Source of the DNA: Modicisalibacter radicis
GTDB lineage: Bacteria; Pseudomonadota; Gammaproteobacteria; Pseudomonadales; Halomonadaceae
Length of the DNA stretch: 64,000 nucleotides
NCBI RefSeq assembly: GCF_900961225.1
Contig: NZ_CAAHFN010000109.1
Coordinates: forward strand, 62,001-126,000
Direction: 5' to 3'
Below the pieces are notes generated by a model that saw only the letters and a program-made list of their open reading frames with translations, was not told the DNA's origin and did no database searches. Each line of letters begins with the position of its first letter. The first letter of the stretch is position 1. Shown piece after piece: positions 25,699 through 36,064 of this stretch. The position numbers and the translations under genes are program-made.

Positions 25699-27294
25699 CT
25701 AGCCGGCATCGCTGCTCTCCCGGCTCTCTCCGCTATCGCCACCCAGGCCGACGAAGTCGAGACGCTGAACCGCGCCGCGCGGGTTGGGCTCGAACCCCTC
25801 GACCCGCTCGCGCCTGGCTGCCAACCGATCGAAAAAAACCGGAATCACCGAGGGTACCTGTTCGTGCATCAACTGCTGCGCCCTGGCGTAGAGTTCGCTG
25901 CGCTTCGCCTCATCGGCGGTCTGGCTTGCCTCGGCGACGAGCCGGTCGAACTCGGCATTGTTCCAATGCGTCTCGTTCCACGGCGCCTCGCTGGTGTAGA
26001 GCAGCGAGAATACCGAATCCACCGTCGGCTGCATGTTGTAGAAACCGACATAGAACTGGCCCTTCTTCCACACCTGCTCCAGGTAGGTACTGTGGGCGAT
26101 GGTCTGTACCTCGATGCGGAAACCGGCCGGCGCCGCCATCTCGCGCAGTGCCACTGCCAGCGGCGTGCGCGTGGGTGGGCTGTCGGAAGCGACCAGGGTG
26201 AGATCGAGGCCGCCGCCATAACCGGCCTCCTCGAGCAGCGCCTTGGCACGCGCCGGATCGGGCTTGCGTTTGGGCTGCTTGGCGTAGAACGGATAGGCCG
26301 CGTTGATCGGCGTGTCATTGCCCTGCGTGCCGAAACCATTGGCGGTGAACGCCACCATCGCCTCGCGGTCAACGGTCAGCGCCAGCGCCTGACGCACGCG
26401 TACGTCGTCGAACGGCGGCCTGCTGCAATCCATGTTGACGTTGAGAAACTGCCCTGAGGGCACGTGCAGTGTCTCGACACCATCGGCGCTGTTCAGGCGC
26501 TCGTATTCGGTCGCCGCGAGTTCCAGCATCAGGTCAGTGTCGCCGGCAATCAGTGCAGAGCCCTCGGCGGTGGTGTCCGGATAGACCAGCACCTCGACCC
26601 GCGCGACCCTGGGGCGTTCAGGGGCGTAGTATTCCGTATTGCGCTCGACCACGATGCGACTCTCGGGCTCGAAAGAGACCAGCTTGAACGGGCCGGTGCC
26701 GATCGCTTCACGCGACAGCCGGTTCAGGTCGCCACGGGCGATGTCGGCAGGCACGATCTTGGCGTCGGGATAGGCCAGCGAAGTGGGCAGATCGGCGTAC
26801 GGCGCGCTCAGTTCGATCACTACGGTGGTAGCGTCGCTGGCGGTGACCGCCTGGATCGGCCCGACGTTACGCTGAGCGGGAGAGGCGGTCTTCGGATCGA
26901 GAATCGCGGCGAAGGAAGCAGCCACATCCTCGGCACTGCAGGAAGAGCCGTCATGAAACTTCAATCCCTGGCGCAAATGGAAGGTCCATTGCCTCAGATC
27001 GTCGCTGGCTTCCCACTCGCTTGCCAGATCCGGCTGCGGTCGCATCTCGGCATCGAGGCGGGTCAGCCCGCTGTAGAGTAGCTCCGCCAGCAGGTACTCG
27101 GGATTGACCCGCGCCCGCAGCGGGTTGAGCACTGCCGCCGCCTGATCGACGCTGACCCTGAGTGTCGCGCCCTCAATGCCCACATCGCCTTGGGCAAGAG
27201 CTTGGCCAAAGCGTCCAGCGGCGGGCATCAGCAGTGTGGCGACAGTAGCCGCGGAGCCGGCAAGAAAACGCCGGCGAGTCAGGGAATACTTCAT
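25699..27294 (-). CDS. Periplasmic solute-binding protein, family 5 (peptide type), Tat-exported
   Basis: The 531-residue protein begins MKYSLTRRRFLAGSAATVA, a twin-arginine (RRRF) signal with an AQ-type cleavage site near residue 35. The body shows family 5 features such as LRQGLKFHDGSSCSAEDV and GTGPFKLVSFEP. It delivers substrate to the ABC permeases encoded downstream. Tat export suggests folding before export, common for this family in halophiles. A C-terminal Gly/Ser-rich tail of about 15 residues has no recognised role. Confidence 0.92.
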   Translation of the reverse strand: MKYSLTRRRFLAGSAATVATLLMPAAGRFGQALAQGDVGIEGATLRVSVDQAAAVLNPLRARVNPEYLLAELLYSGLTRLDAEMRPQPDLASEWEASDDLRQWTFHLRQGLKFHDGSSCSAEDVAASFAAILDPKTASPAQRNVGPIQAVTASDATTVVIELSAPYADLPTSLAYPDAKIVPADIARGDLNRLSREAIGTGPFKLVSFEPESRIVVERNTEYYAPERPRVARVEVLVYPDTTAEGSALIAGDTDLMLELAATEYERLNSADGVETLHVPSGQFLNVNMDCSRPPFDDVRVRQALALTVDREAMVAFTANGFGTQGNDTPINAAYPFYAKQPKRKPDPARAKALLEEAGYGGGLDLTLVASDSPPTRTPLAVALREMAAPAGFRIEVQTIAHSTYLEQVWKKGQFYVGFYNMQPTVDSVFSLLYTSEAPWNETHWNNAEFDRLVAEASQTADEAKRSELYARAQQLMHEQVPSVIPVFFDRLAARRERVEGFEPNPRGAVQRLDFVGLGGDSGESRESSDAG

Positions 27295-27342
27295 GAGGGG
27301 ATCCTCTTATTACTATTGTTGTGGTGATGGAGTCGCCGCGCC

Positions 27343-28626
27343 TCACTGGGCTGGCGGCACAGACGGCTGGAAGTCGTCGGCGAGATAGAGCAGCGTGGCC
27401 TGGGCCAGCGCAATCAGGTCGTCGAGGGTGGTGAACTCGTCCGGCGCATGGGTGGCGTTGTCGGGCCGCGACAGCCCGCCGAGGAGAATTTCCTGGATGC
27501 CGGCCTGCTGTACCCAGCCCATGTCGGAACTGGTGGAAGCTCCCCAGCGACGGAAATCATCTGCGGCATAACCGAAGCCATGCGCCAGCGCCGCCTGCCA
27601 ACGCGGCCAGTGGGGACCGCCGGGATCGCTCACCGGCGCCAGGTGGCCGATGATCTCGTGACTGACGTTCACGGCGTTGGATCGCCGCTGGCCGACGGCG
27701 ATGGCCGATTCCAGTTCCGCCATGACATCATCGAAGCGCTCTTCCGGGGCATAGCGGCGGTTGACCAGCAGGTCGAAGCGCGCCGGCAGCGACGACCCCT
27801 TGCTACCGCCATGGCCAGCAGCAAGGGTCAACCGAGAGCGAAGCGGTTCGCCCTTGAAATGGGGCGGCGCTGGCATCGCCGATACCCGTGCTTCTACCAC
27901 CGGTTTCAGCGCGTGCAGGGCATTCACGATCGGCAGGGCGGCCTCGAAGGCGTTGACGCCATCGCCCGGATCGCCGGAATGGGCGCCACGCCCCTCGACG
28001 CGAATGGCCAGGTCGATGCTGCCAAAGCAGCCACCCCAGATGCGCGGTGCAGCGCCGCCGTTGTAACTGAGCAGATGCCCTTCGACCCGGCCCTGCTCGG
28101 CAAGATAACGGATACCGGGATAGAGCCCGCCCTCCTCGTCGGTACAGAGCAGGAAGACGGGATCGAAGCGCAACTCGACCCCATGTAACCGAGCCGACCT
28201 GACCGCCATCAGTGCTGCCGCGATGGACCCTTTCATGTCCGCCGAACCGCGCCCGTAGAGACGCCCGCTCTCCTGCGTCAATGCCAGCGGCGGCCGCGTC
28301 CAGCCATCGCCAGGCGGTACCGTGTCGGTATGAAAGTAGAGGTTACAGGTGCGCGCGGGATCGGGGACCGCTCCAACCGGCCGCGCGATCAGGTTGACGC
28401 GCGCTCCCTCCGCATCGCCCTGCCGAGTCCGCCAAAGCGATTCGGGCACGCGGACCCGCTCGAACGCGAAATCCAACGGCTCCAGCAAGGTCGTCATCAG
28501 TTCGGCGAAGCTAGCGTAACCGCTTCCTGGTGGAAAGGAGGTATCGCAAGCGATCATGGCCGCCAGGTCATCGATCATCTGCCGGGGAGTCGCGGCAATC
28601 GCGGCGAGGGCACGTTCGAGGGACAT
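27343..28626 (-). CDS. M20-family deacylase/peptidase
   Basis: The 427-residue protein has a canonical M20 site: FHTDTVPPG, YGRGSADMKGSIAA with the bridging Asp, and CTDEEGG. Relatives include acetylornithine deacetylase and carboxypeptidases. The ATG at 28624-28626 has an AGGAG site 6 bases upstream and is preferred to the GTG at 28632. It is the first gene of the operon that includes the ABC importer; its promoter overlaps the palindrome at 28654-28670. Confidence 0.88.
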   Translation of the reverse strand: MSLERALAAIAATPRQMIDDLAAMIACDTSFPPGSGYASFAELMTTLLEPLDFAFERVRVPESLWRTRQGDAEGARVNLIARPVGAVPDPARTCNLYFHTDTVPPGDGWTRPPLALTQESGRLYGRGSADMKGSIAAALMAVRSARLHGVELRFDPVFLLCTDEEGGLYPGIRYLAEQGRVEGHLLSYNGGAAPRIWGGCFGSIDLAIRVEGRGAHSGDPGDGVNAFEAALPIVNALHALKPVVEARVSAMPAPPHFKGEPLRSRLTLAAGHGGSKGSSLPARFDLLVNRRYAPEERFDDVMAELESAIAVGQRRSNAVNVSHEIIGHLAPVSDPGGPHWPRWQAALAHGFGYAADDFRRWGASTSSDMGWVQQAGIQEILLGGLSRPDNATHAPDEFTTLDDLIALAQATLLYLADDFQPSVPPAQ

Positions 28627-28653
28627 GGCCACTCCTGTCAGCGTTTTTGTATT

Positions 28654-28690
28654 TCTATAAAGATTATAGATAAGCAGGCTTTGGTATAAT
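28654..28690. promoter_or_regulatory. GntR-type operator with divergent promoters
   Basis: TCTATAA-AGA-TTATAGA at 28654-28670 is a perfect 7-3-7 inverted repeat. A minus-strand TATAAT (28663-28668) lies inside it and would serve the M20-ABC operon. A plus-strand TATAAT with extended TGG (28685-28690) would serve the GntR gene. One repressor bound here could control both directions. Position and symmetry are seen; the factor is inferred. Confidence 0.6.
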
Positions 28691-28724
28691 GGTCAAGTCT
28701 CCGCCAGCGTGATAAACCTTTCCA

Positions 28725-29477
28725 ATGACTACACCCTGTTTCGAACGACTGACCACCTCGCAGAGCGCACCACTGTACGAAGTCGTCAAACGCCACCTCT
28801 CGGAAGCCATCCTCATGGGCCAGTGGAGTGCAGGCGAGGTACTGCCCGGCGAGACCGCACTAGCCCGTGAGTTCGGCGTCTCGGTGGGCACCATGCGCCG
28901 GGCGCTCACGGAGCTGACCCAGGAGGGGCTGGTGATGCGCCGTCGCAAGACGGGCACGGTGGTTACCGGGCGGGCGCCGCATCACAACCTCAAGTACTTC
29001 TTCCAGTATTTCCGCCTGCACGATCGACACGGCCAACTACTGCGCTCGACGACCCGCTGGCTCGACATGCAGCCGGGAAACGCCACCGCGAGGGAGGCAG
29101 AGCTGCTGGGTTGCGCCGCCGATGACGCAGTGCTCCGCCTGCACCGGCTGCGCCTGATCGATGACCGGCCAGCGATGCACGAACGAATGACCTTCGTCAC
29201 AGCCAGGGTGCCGGGGTTTCCCGCCTCGCTGGACGAGCTGCCCGATCTGCTCTATCGCCATCTTTTCGAACGTCTCGACATCCGCATCGCCGCCGTCCGC
29301 GAACGGCTGCAGGCCCGACTCGCCGACGATGAGGATTGCCGGCTGCTTGACCTGAAAACGCCGCATGCGGTACTGGCGATCGACGAAGTGTCGTTCGACC
29401 AGCTCAGCCGGCCGGTATTGATCGCCCACCATCGCGCGGTGACCGATGATCTGATCTACATCAACGAGATCCGCTGA
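28725..29477 (+). CDS. GntR-family transcriptional regulator (HutC/UTRA type)
   Basis: The 250-residue protein has an N-terminal winged helix (PLYEVVKRHLSEAILMGQWSAGEVLPGETALAREFGVSVGTMRRAL, residues 17-62) and a UTRA ligand domain of about 150 residues. Regulators of this type bind the substrate or product of the pathway they control and release DNA. It is divergent from the seven-gene M20/ABC/M24 operon and is its likely repressor. It ends shortly before the TPP riboswitch at 29546. Confidence 0.9.
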   Translation: MTTPCFERLTTSQSAPLYEVVKRHLSEAILMGQWSAGEVLPGETALAREFGVSVGTMRRALTELTQEGLVMRRRKTGTVVTGRAPHHNLKYFFQYFRLHDRHGQLLRSTTRWLDMQPGNATAREAELLGCAADDAVLRLHRLRLIDDRPAMHERMTFVTARVPGFPASLDELPDLLYRHLFERLDIRIAAVRERLQARLADDEDCRLLDLKTPHAVLAIDEVSFDQLSRPVLIAHHRAVTDDLIYINEIR

Positions 29478-29545
29478 TACCTCTCGTCGCTTGACCCTCC
29501 CTCACCCCTGGCCCAGACTGCTCCCTGCGCGCCTCGAGCGCGCAC

Positions 29546-29683
29546 GCTTGACGGGGTGCCGGTGGGACCGGCTGAGATGATCCATGCGTGCATTGCACGC
29601 CAGGGTTGATCCCGCAGAACCTGATCCGGGTAATTTCCCGTCTTCGAGAAAGAAGGGAAAGTGTACCGGCGTAGGGATCAAGC
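29546..29683 (+). promoter_or_regulatory. TPP riboswitch ahead of tenA, with enlarged L5
   Basis: The THI-element conserved blocks are all present: ACGGGGTGCC, GGCTGAGATGA, GAACCTGATC and GCGTAGGGAT. P1 is GCTTGA/TCAAGC at 29546-29551 and 29678-29683. P3a is GCGTGC/GCACGC. Between TAAT and ACCGGCG of helix 5 the loop holds an extra hairpin of about 30 bases (TTCCC/GGGAA), unlike the second copy downstream. Thiamine pyrophosphate binding would reduce tenA expression. Confidence 0.92.
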
Positions 29684-29759
29684 CTGGGTAGACCTTCCCT
29701 TCGCGAGATTCCCTGCGTGCCATTATCGCGGCGCCCAAGCGCCACGACAGGAGCACGAC

Positions 29760-30425
29760 GTGACTTACCGCTTTGCCGACCTCAAGACCGCCTGCCAGGC
29801 CGACTGGCGCGCCTACTGCGAACATGACTTCGTCGCTCGGCTGGGCGCCGGCAGTCTCGCGCCCGAGGCATTCCGCCATTACCTGCAGCAGGACTACCTG
29901 TTCCTGGTCCATTTCGCCCGCGCCTATGCCCTGGCGGCCTACAAGAGCCATACGCTTGCCGAGCTACGCCAGGCCTACGATGGGCTCAGGACCATCCTCG
30001 ATGTGGAACTCGACCTGCATGTCGGCTACTGCCGCGAGTGGGGAATCGGCGAGGACGACCTGGCCAGGCTGCCCGAAGCCCGTGCCACGCTGGCCTACAC
30101 CCGCTACGTGCTGGATACCGGCAGCCGGGGCGACCTGCTCGATCTGCACGTCGCCCTGGCGCCGTGCCTGATCGGTTACGGCGAGATCGCCAACTGGCTC
30201 AACGCCCAACCGTTTACACGCCATGACGGCAATCCTTACGCCGACTGGATCGCCATGTATGCCAGTGACGAGTTTCAGCAGGCGATGCATGCCGAAACCG
30301 CCTGGCTGGACGAACGCCTTGCAACGCTCGACGCCTCGCGTTTCGAGCAACTCGTCACGATCTTCCGTGACGCCACCCGACTGGAGATCGATTTCTGGCA
30401 GATGGGGCTGGATCAGTCCGTCTGA
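29760..30425 (+). CDS. tenA: Aminopyrimidine aminohydrolase TenA
   Basis: The 221-residue protein has the helical TenA fold with HYLQQDYLFLVHFARAYALA near residue 40 and the active-site cysteine in ALAPCLIGYGE near residue 140. TenA salvages the thiamine pyrimidine by turning aminopyrimidine into HMP. The start is GTG at 29760-29762 with a CAGGAG site. It lies 76 bases after a TPP riboswitch and ahead of thiC, which has its own. Confidence 0.93.
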   Translation: MTYRFADLKTACQADWRAYCEHDFVARLGAGSLAPEAFRHYLQQDYLFLVHFARAYALAAYKSHTLAELRQAYDGLRTILDVELDLHVGYCREWGIGEDDLARLPEARATLAYTRYVLDTGSRGDLLDLHVALAPCLIGYGEIANWLNAQPFTRHDGNPYADWIAMYASDEFQQAMHAETAWLDERLATLDASRFEQLVTIFRDATRLEIDFWQMGLDQSV

Positions 30426-30490
30426 GCCCTCTGCCGAAACCGGGCGTGATTGAGTGCCCGGACAATCCGGCGCCGCCTGGCGGCGCCGAC

Positions 30491-30606
30491 GCTTGACGGG
30501 GTGCCGTTGGAAACGGCTGAGATCACCCTACGACACGCTAGTCAGCGCGTCGTCACGGTGGGGCCCGTTGAACCTGACCTGGCTAGGACCAGCGTAGGGA
30601 TCAAGC
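30491..30606 (+). promoter_or_regulatory. TPP riboswitch ahead of thiC
   Basis: A second THI element with standard proportions: GACGGGGTGCC, CGGCTGAGATCA, GAACCTGACC and GCGTAGGGAT, closed by P1 GCTTGA/TCAAGC at 30491 and 30601. L5 is a short loop between CTGG and CCAG. It controls the phosphomethylpyrimidine synthase gene starting 88 bases later. Confidence 0.93.
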
Positions 30607-30694
30607 GACAGGCAGATTCTCCGCACCGGTGCACTGCCCCTGTCCGTCCTACCTGTCCTCCCTGACAAGACACAACCCCAAGGGAGTACACCGC

Positions 30695-32599
<1,905 letters not shown>

Positions 32600-32618
32600 C
32601 CGCACCGTCGGCCTCCGA

Positions 32619-32649
32619 CGACGCCGCACCGCGCCTCGGTGCGGCGTCG
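32619..32649 (+). terminator. Hairpin after thiC
   Basis: CGACGCCGCACC (32619-32630) and GGTGCGGCGTCG (32638-32649) form a perfect 12-bp stem with a 7-base loop, 20 bases past the thiC stop. The downstream T-run is weak and delayed (CTTTT about 20 bases on), so it may only partly terminate. Confidence 0.6.
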
Positions 32650-32753
32650 CTCGTGCACTGCTTTTGCCGACTCGTCATGGACCCGGGGCGCGGGGTAGTT
32701 TAGCGTACCGGCGATGACACACCGGATGGCAGGCACAGGGAAAGGAACTCAGC

Positions 32754-33806
32754 ATGCGCAAGAGACTAGGTGGCAGGGCACTCCTGCTGGCGGGATTGCT
32801 GGCGCTGTCGCGACTGACCATGGCCCAGGCTGCCGAGGGCGACACGGTGGGCCATTATCCGCTGCCCGAAGCGGGTGACCTGGTCGGCCAGGTACAAACC
32901 GTATCGGCCAGCGGCGAGGACACGCTGATCGACATCGGCCTGCGTCACGGCGTCGGCTACAACGGCATGGTCCGCGCCAATCCGCAGACCAACGTCTGGG
33001 TCCCGGGCGAAGGCACCGAAGTGGTGGTTCCCACTCGCTTCATCCTGCCGCCGGGCCCGCGCGAGGGCATCGTCGTCAACCTGGCCGAGATGCGCCTGTA
33101 CTATTACCCGGATACCCCGCAAGGCGCGACGCCGCGCGTCGAGACCTACCCCATCGGCGTCGGCCGCATGGACTGGCAGACCCCGCTCGGCCGGACGACG
33201 ATCACCGCCAAGATCGAGGACCCCGCCTGGTATCCGCCGCAGAGCATCATCGAGGAGCGCGCCAGGCGCGGCGAGACGCTGCCCCGCGTGGTGCCGCCCG
33301 GGCCCGACAATCCGCTGGGCGAGCACGCCCTGATCCTCGACCTGCCGGGCTACCTGATCCACGGCACCAACCGCCCGGCGGGGGTCGGCATGCGCGTCTC
33401 GCACGGCTGCATTCGCATGCTGCCCGGGGATATCGCCGACCTGATCCACCGCGTGCCGGTCGGCACCGCGGTGCGCCTGATCGATCAACCGGTCAAGCTC
33501 GGCTGGACATCGCGCGGCACGCTGGAGGTACAGAGCCATCCGGTTCTCGAGACCACCCCGGAAGCCCGGTCCGAGCGTATCGCAGAGACCTTCGCCGCCG
33601 TGACCGAGGCAGCCAACCAGCATGGCGTTCTCGTCGATTACGCCCGATTGCAGGAACTGGCGGTCACGGCCGACGGGATCCCGCACTCCGTGATGCTGAC
33701 CGAGGCCCCGTTCGAGGTGCCCTACCATTTCTACGATCAGTTGGTGCTCGCCCCCTCTCTCTACCACTTGATCGAGGCATCGCCGGCACAAGAGACACGC
33801 CCCTGA
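32754..33806 (+). CDS. L,D-transpeptidase, ErfK/YbiS family
   Basis: The 350-residue periplasmic protein starts with a signal peptide (residues 1-26, ending near AQAAEG). A LysM-like stretch follows (DTLIDIGLRHGVGYNGMVRANPQTNVWVPGEGTEVVVPTRF). The catalytic domain holds HGTNRPAGVGMRVSHGCIRM near residues 202-221, with the Cys nucleophile in SHGCIRM. Such enzymes crosslink peptidoglycan or attach Braun lipoprotein. It stands alone between thiC and a chemoreceptor gene. Confidence 0.9.
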   Translation: MRKRLGGRALLLAGLLALSRLTMAQAAEGDTVGHYPLPEAGDLVGQVQTVSASGEDTLIDIGLRHGVGYNGMVRANPQTNVWVPGEGTEVVVPTRFILPPGPREGIVVNLAEMRLYYYPDTPQGATPRVETYPIGVGRMDWQTPLGRTTITAKIEDPAWYPPQSIIEERARRGETLPRVVPPGPDNPLGEHALILDLPGYLIHGTNRPAGVGMRVSHGCIRMLPGDIADLIHRVPVGTAVRLIDQPVKLGWTSRGTLEVQSHPVLETTPEARSERIAETFAAVTEAANQHGVLVDYARLQELAVTADGIPHSVMLTEAPFEVPYHFYDQLVLAPSLYHLIEASPAQETRP

Positions 33807-33843
33807 CCCAGGTCAGTATCCCAAGCCTTTCCCATCAACACGG

Positions 33844-33882
33844 CGGCTCTCCTGCCGATATAGACAATTGGCAGGAGAGCCG
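33844..33882. repeat. Perfect 13-bp inverted repeat
   Basis: CGGCTCTCCTGCC and GGCAGGAGAGCCG form a 13-bp stem with a 13-base loop, between the transpeptidase and chemoreceptor genes. No T-run follows. It could act as a bidirectional terminator or mRNA-stabilising element for the upstream gene. Confidence 0.5.
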
Positions 33883-33957
33883 TCCCTTGACCGGAGATAG
33901 CAGCACGCCCCCACCCTTCCTGCCGAACTCATCACTCCCGTTCAGGAAAGGTCCCCA

Positions 33958-35928
33958 ATGAAGCACCTTTTGCACCGCATCCCCATCAGTCGCAAGTTCA
34001 TGCTTGCCCTGGCCCTGCCCGTGCTGGCCATGCTGTTCTTCGCCGTGACCGGCATCGTCGAGCGACAGAGGGTCGTCGCCAACATGGAGCGGCTCCAATC
34101 GCTGACCACCCTGGCCCGGCAGGCCGGTAACCTCGTTCACGAAATCCAGCGCGAACGCGGCATGACGGCAGGCTTTCTGGGCAGTGAAGGCAACACCTTC
34201 CGCAGCGAGCTGGGCGACCAGCGCCCGGCCACGGACGCCCAGGCGGCCACGCTCCTGGCCAGTCTCGATGCACTCGATAGCCGCCTGCTGGGCACGGAGC
34301 TGAACGCCCAGATCGACGCGGCCCGCCAGCGACTCGACGCCACGCCGGGCCTGCGTCGCCGCGTGGACGCGCTGGACGTCCCGGTCGGCGATGCCCTGAG
34401 CCACTACACCGCCATCAACGCCGCGCTGATGAACCTGACCGGCACGCTGAGCCATGTGACCGCCGAGGCCAGCATCGCCCGCCGCCTGGCGGCCTATTAC
34501 AACCTGCTGGAAGCCAAGGACCTCGCCGGCATCGAGCGCGCCCTGCTGGCCAACGCCTTCGCCGCCGACCGGATGCCTCCGGCACTGCATCGCCGGTTCA
34601 TGAATCTGATCGGCGAGGAAGCCGCGTTCCTCGAGGGCTTCGACACGCTGGCTACCGCCACGATGCACGACCATTATCAGCGGGCGCTATCGGGCCCCGA
34701 GATCGATCGCCTGGCCGGGCTGCGCGAACTGGCCATCGAGCGTGCCGACCGGGGCGGTTTCGGGGTCGACCCGCAGCAGTGGTTCGATTGGCAGACGGTC
34801 AAGATCGGCCGGCTCAAGACAGTGGAAGACGCCGTCACGGAAGAGATACTGACCACGGCCCAGGCCCTGCGCAGCGACGCCCGCATCGACCTGTGGAGCT
34901 ATGTCGGCATCGCCGGCCTGGCCTCGCTGCTCACCCTGGCGCTCACCCTGGCCATCGTGCGCGCCATCGTCGGTCCGCTCAGGCGCACCCTGCACGAGGT
35001 CACCAACCGCGGCGGCGACCTGACCCAGCGCCTGGCCGTCCCCGGCAGCGATGAACTCTCCCGGCTCTACCAGGCCTTCAACGCGGCCACCGACGATACC
35101 GAGCGGCTGGTGGCCAACATCCGGAGCAGCGCCCTGTCCATCGAGGTCGCCAGCGGCGAAATTGCCCAGGGCAACCAGGACCTGGCGCAACGCACCGAGG
35201 AGCAGTCCGCATCGCTGGTGGAAACCGCCTCGAGCATGGAGCAGATCACCGCGACGGTCCGCCACACCGCCGACAACGCCGGCCAGGCACAGCATCTTGC
35301 CGAGGATGTCGCCGGCCAGGCCACCCAGGCCTGCGACGTTGCCGACCAGGCTCGCCAGGCGATGACCGCGATTCATACCGCCAACCAGGAGGTCACGGCG
35401 ATCGTCGCGGCCATCGACGGTATCGCCTTCCAGACCAACCTGCTGGCGCTGAATGCCTCGGTGGAAGCGGCACGCGCCGGCGAACACGGTCGCGGCTTCG
35501 CGGTGGTCGCCTCGGAAGTCCGCCAGCTCGCCAGTCGCAGTGCCAGCGAGGCCGAGCGCATCCGCGCATTGATCGGCCGCAACGTCACGACCATCGATAC
35601 CGGCAGCCGCCTGGTCTCGGATACCCACGGGACGCTGGCCGAGATCGCTTCGCGCATCGGCCAGGTCGCCTCGCTGGTGAGCGACATCTCGGCCGCCGCC
35701 ACCGAGCAATCGGCAGGTATCGATCAGATCAATCAGGCCGTGGCCCAGTTGGAAGAGGTCACCCAGCAGAATGCGGCGCTGGTCGAGCAGATCGCGGCCG
35801 CGAGCAAGTCGCTCGACGAGCAGGCCGTCGACATGGCCCAGGAGGTCGGCCAGTTCACGGTCACCGACACCGGGCATGCCCACGCCGCCCTGCCCCAGCC
35901 GACGCATCGGGATGCCGTCCCCGCCTGA
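33958..35928 (+). CDS. Methyl-accepting chemotaxis protein with NIT sensor domain
   Basis: The 656-residue membrane receptor has an N-terminal membrane segment (14-35), a periplasmic domain with the nitrate/nitrite-sensing NIT signature VHEIQRERGMTAGFLGSEG near residue 60, a second membrane segment (about 315-335), a HAMP-like region and a long cytoplasmic signalling domain. AFQTNLLALNASVEAARAGEHGRGFAVVA near 480 is the conserved hairpin tip. It lacks a C-terminal CheR pentapeptide. The ligand is unproven; nitrate or nitrite is inferred from the domain. Confidence 0.9.
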   Translation: MKHLLHRIPISRKFMLALALPVLAMLFFAVTGIVERQRVVANMERLQSLTTLARQAGNLVHEIQRERGMTAGFLGSEGNTFRSELGDQRPATDAQAATLLASLDALDSRLLGTELNAQIDAARQRLDATPGLRRRVDALDVPVGDALSHYTAINAALMNLTGTLSHVTAEASIARRLAAYYNLLEAKDLAGIERALLANAFAADRMPPALHRRFMNLIGEEAAFLEGFDTLATATMHDHYQRALSGPEIDRLAGLRELAIERADRGGFGVDPQQWFDWQTVKIGRLKTVEDAVTEEILTTAQALRSDARIDLWSYVGIAGLASLLTLALTLAIVRAIVGPLRRTLHEVTNRGGDLTQRLAVPGSDELSRLYQAFNAATDDTERLVANIRSSALSIEVASGEIAQGNQDLAQRTEEQSASLVETASSMEQITATVRHTADNAGQAQHLAEDVAGQATQACDVADQARQAMTAIHTANQEVTAIVAAIDGIAFQTNLLALNASVEAARAGEHGRGFAVVASEVRQLASRSASEAERIRALIGRNVTTIDTGSRLVSDTHGTLAEIASRIGQVASLVSDISAAATEQSAGIDQINQAVAQLEEVTQQNAALVEQIAAASKSLDEQAVDMAQEVGQFTVTDTGHAHAALPQPTHRDAVPA

Positions 35929-35935
35929 GGCGCGA

Positions 35936-35961
35936 TTCATCGGGCGGCCCCGCCCGATGAA
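35936..35961 (+). terminator. Hairpin after the chemoreceptor gene
   Basis: TTCATCGGGCGG and CCGCCCGATGAA are perfect complements separated by CC; in practice a stem of about 10 pairs with a small loop forms, starting 8 bases after the stop. No T-run follows. Confidence 0.5.
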
Positions 35962-36012
35962 CCTACCTGGATCAGCCGGTCGCTGGCCGTGGGAATGCCT
36001 GGCGCCCATGCA

Positions 36013-36037
36013 TAAAACCCGCCACGTTGGTGGCGGG
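36013..36037 (-). terminator. Rho-independent terminator of the toxin-antitoxin pair
   Basis: Read on the minus strand, CCCGCCAC-CAAC-GTGGCGGG forms an 8-bp stem with a 4-base loop and is followed by TTTTAT. It lies about 30 bases beyond the antitoxin stop. Confidence 0.7.
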
Positions 36038-36064
36038 CCGTTGTGCCGCGTCAGGCAAGATTCA

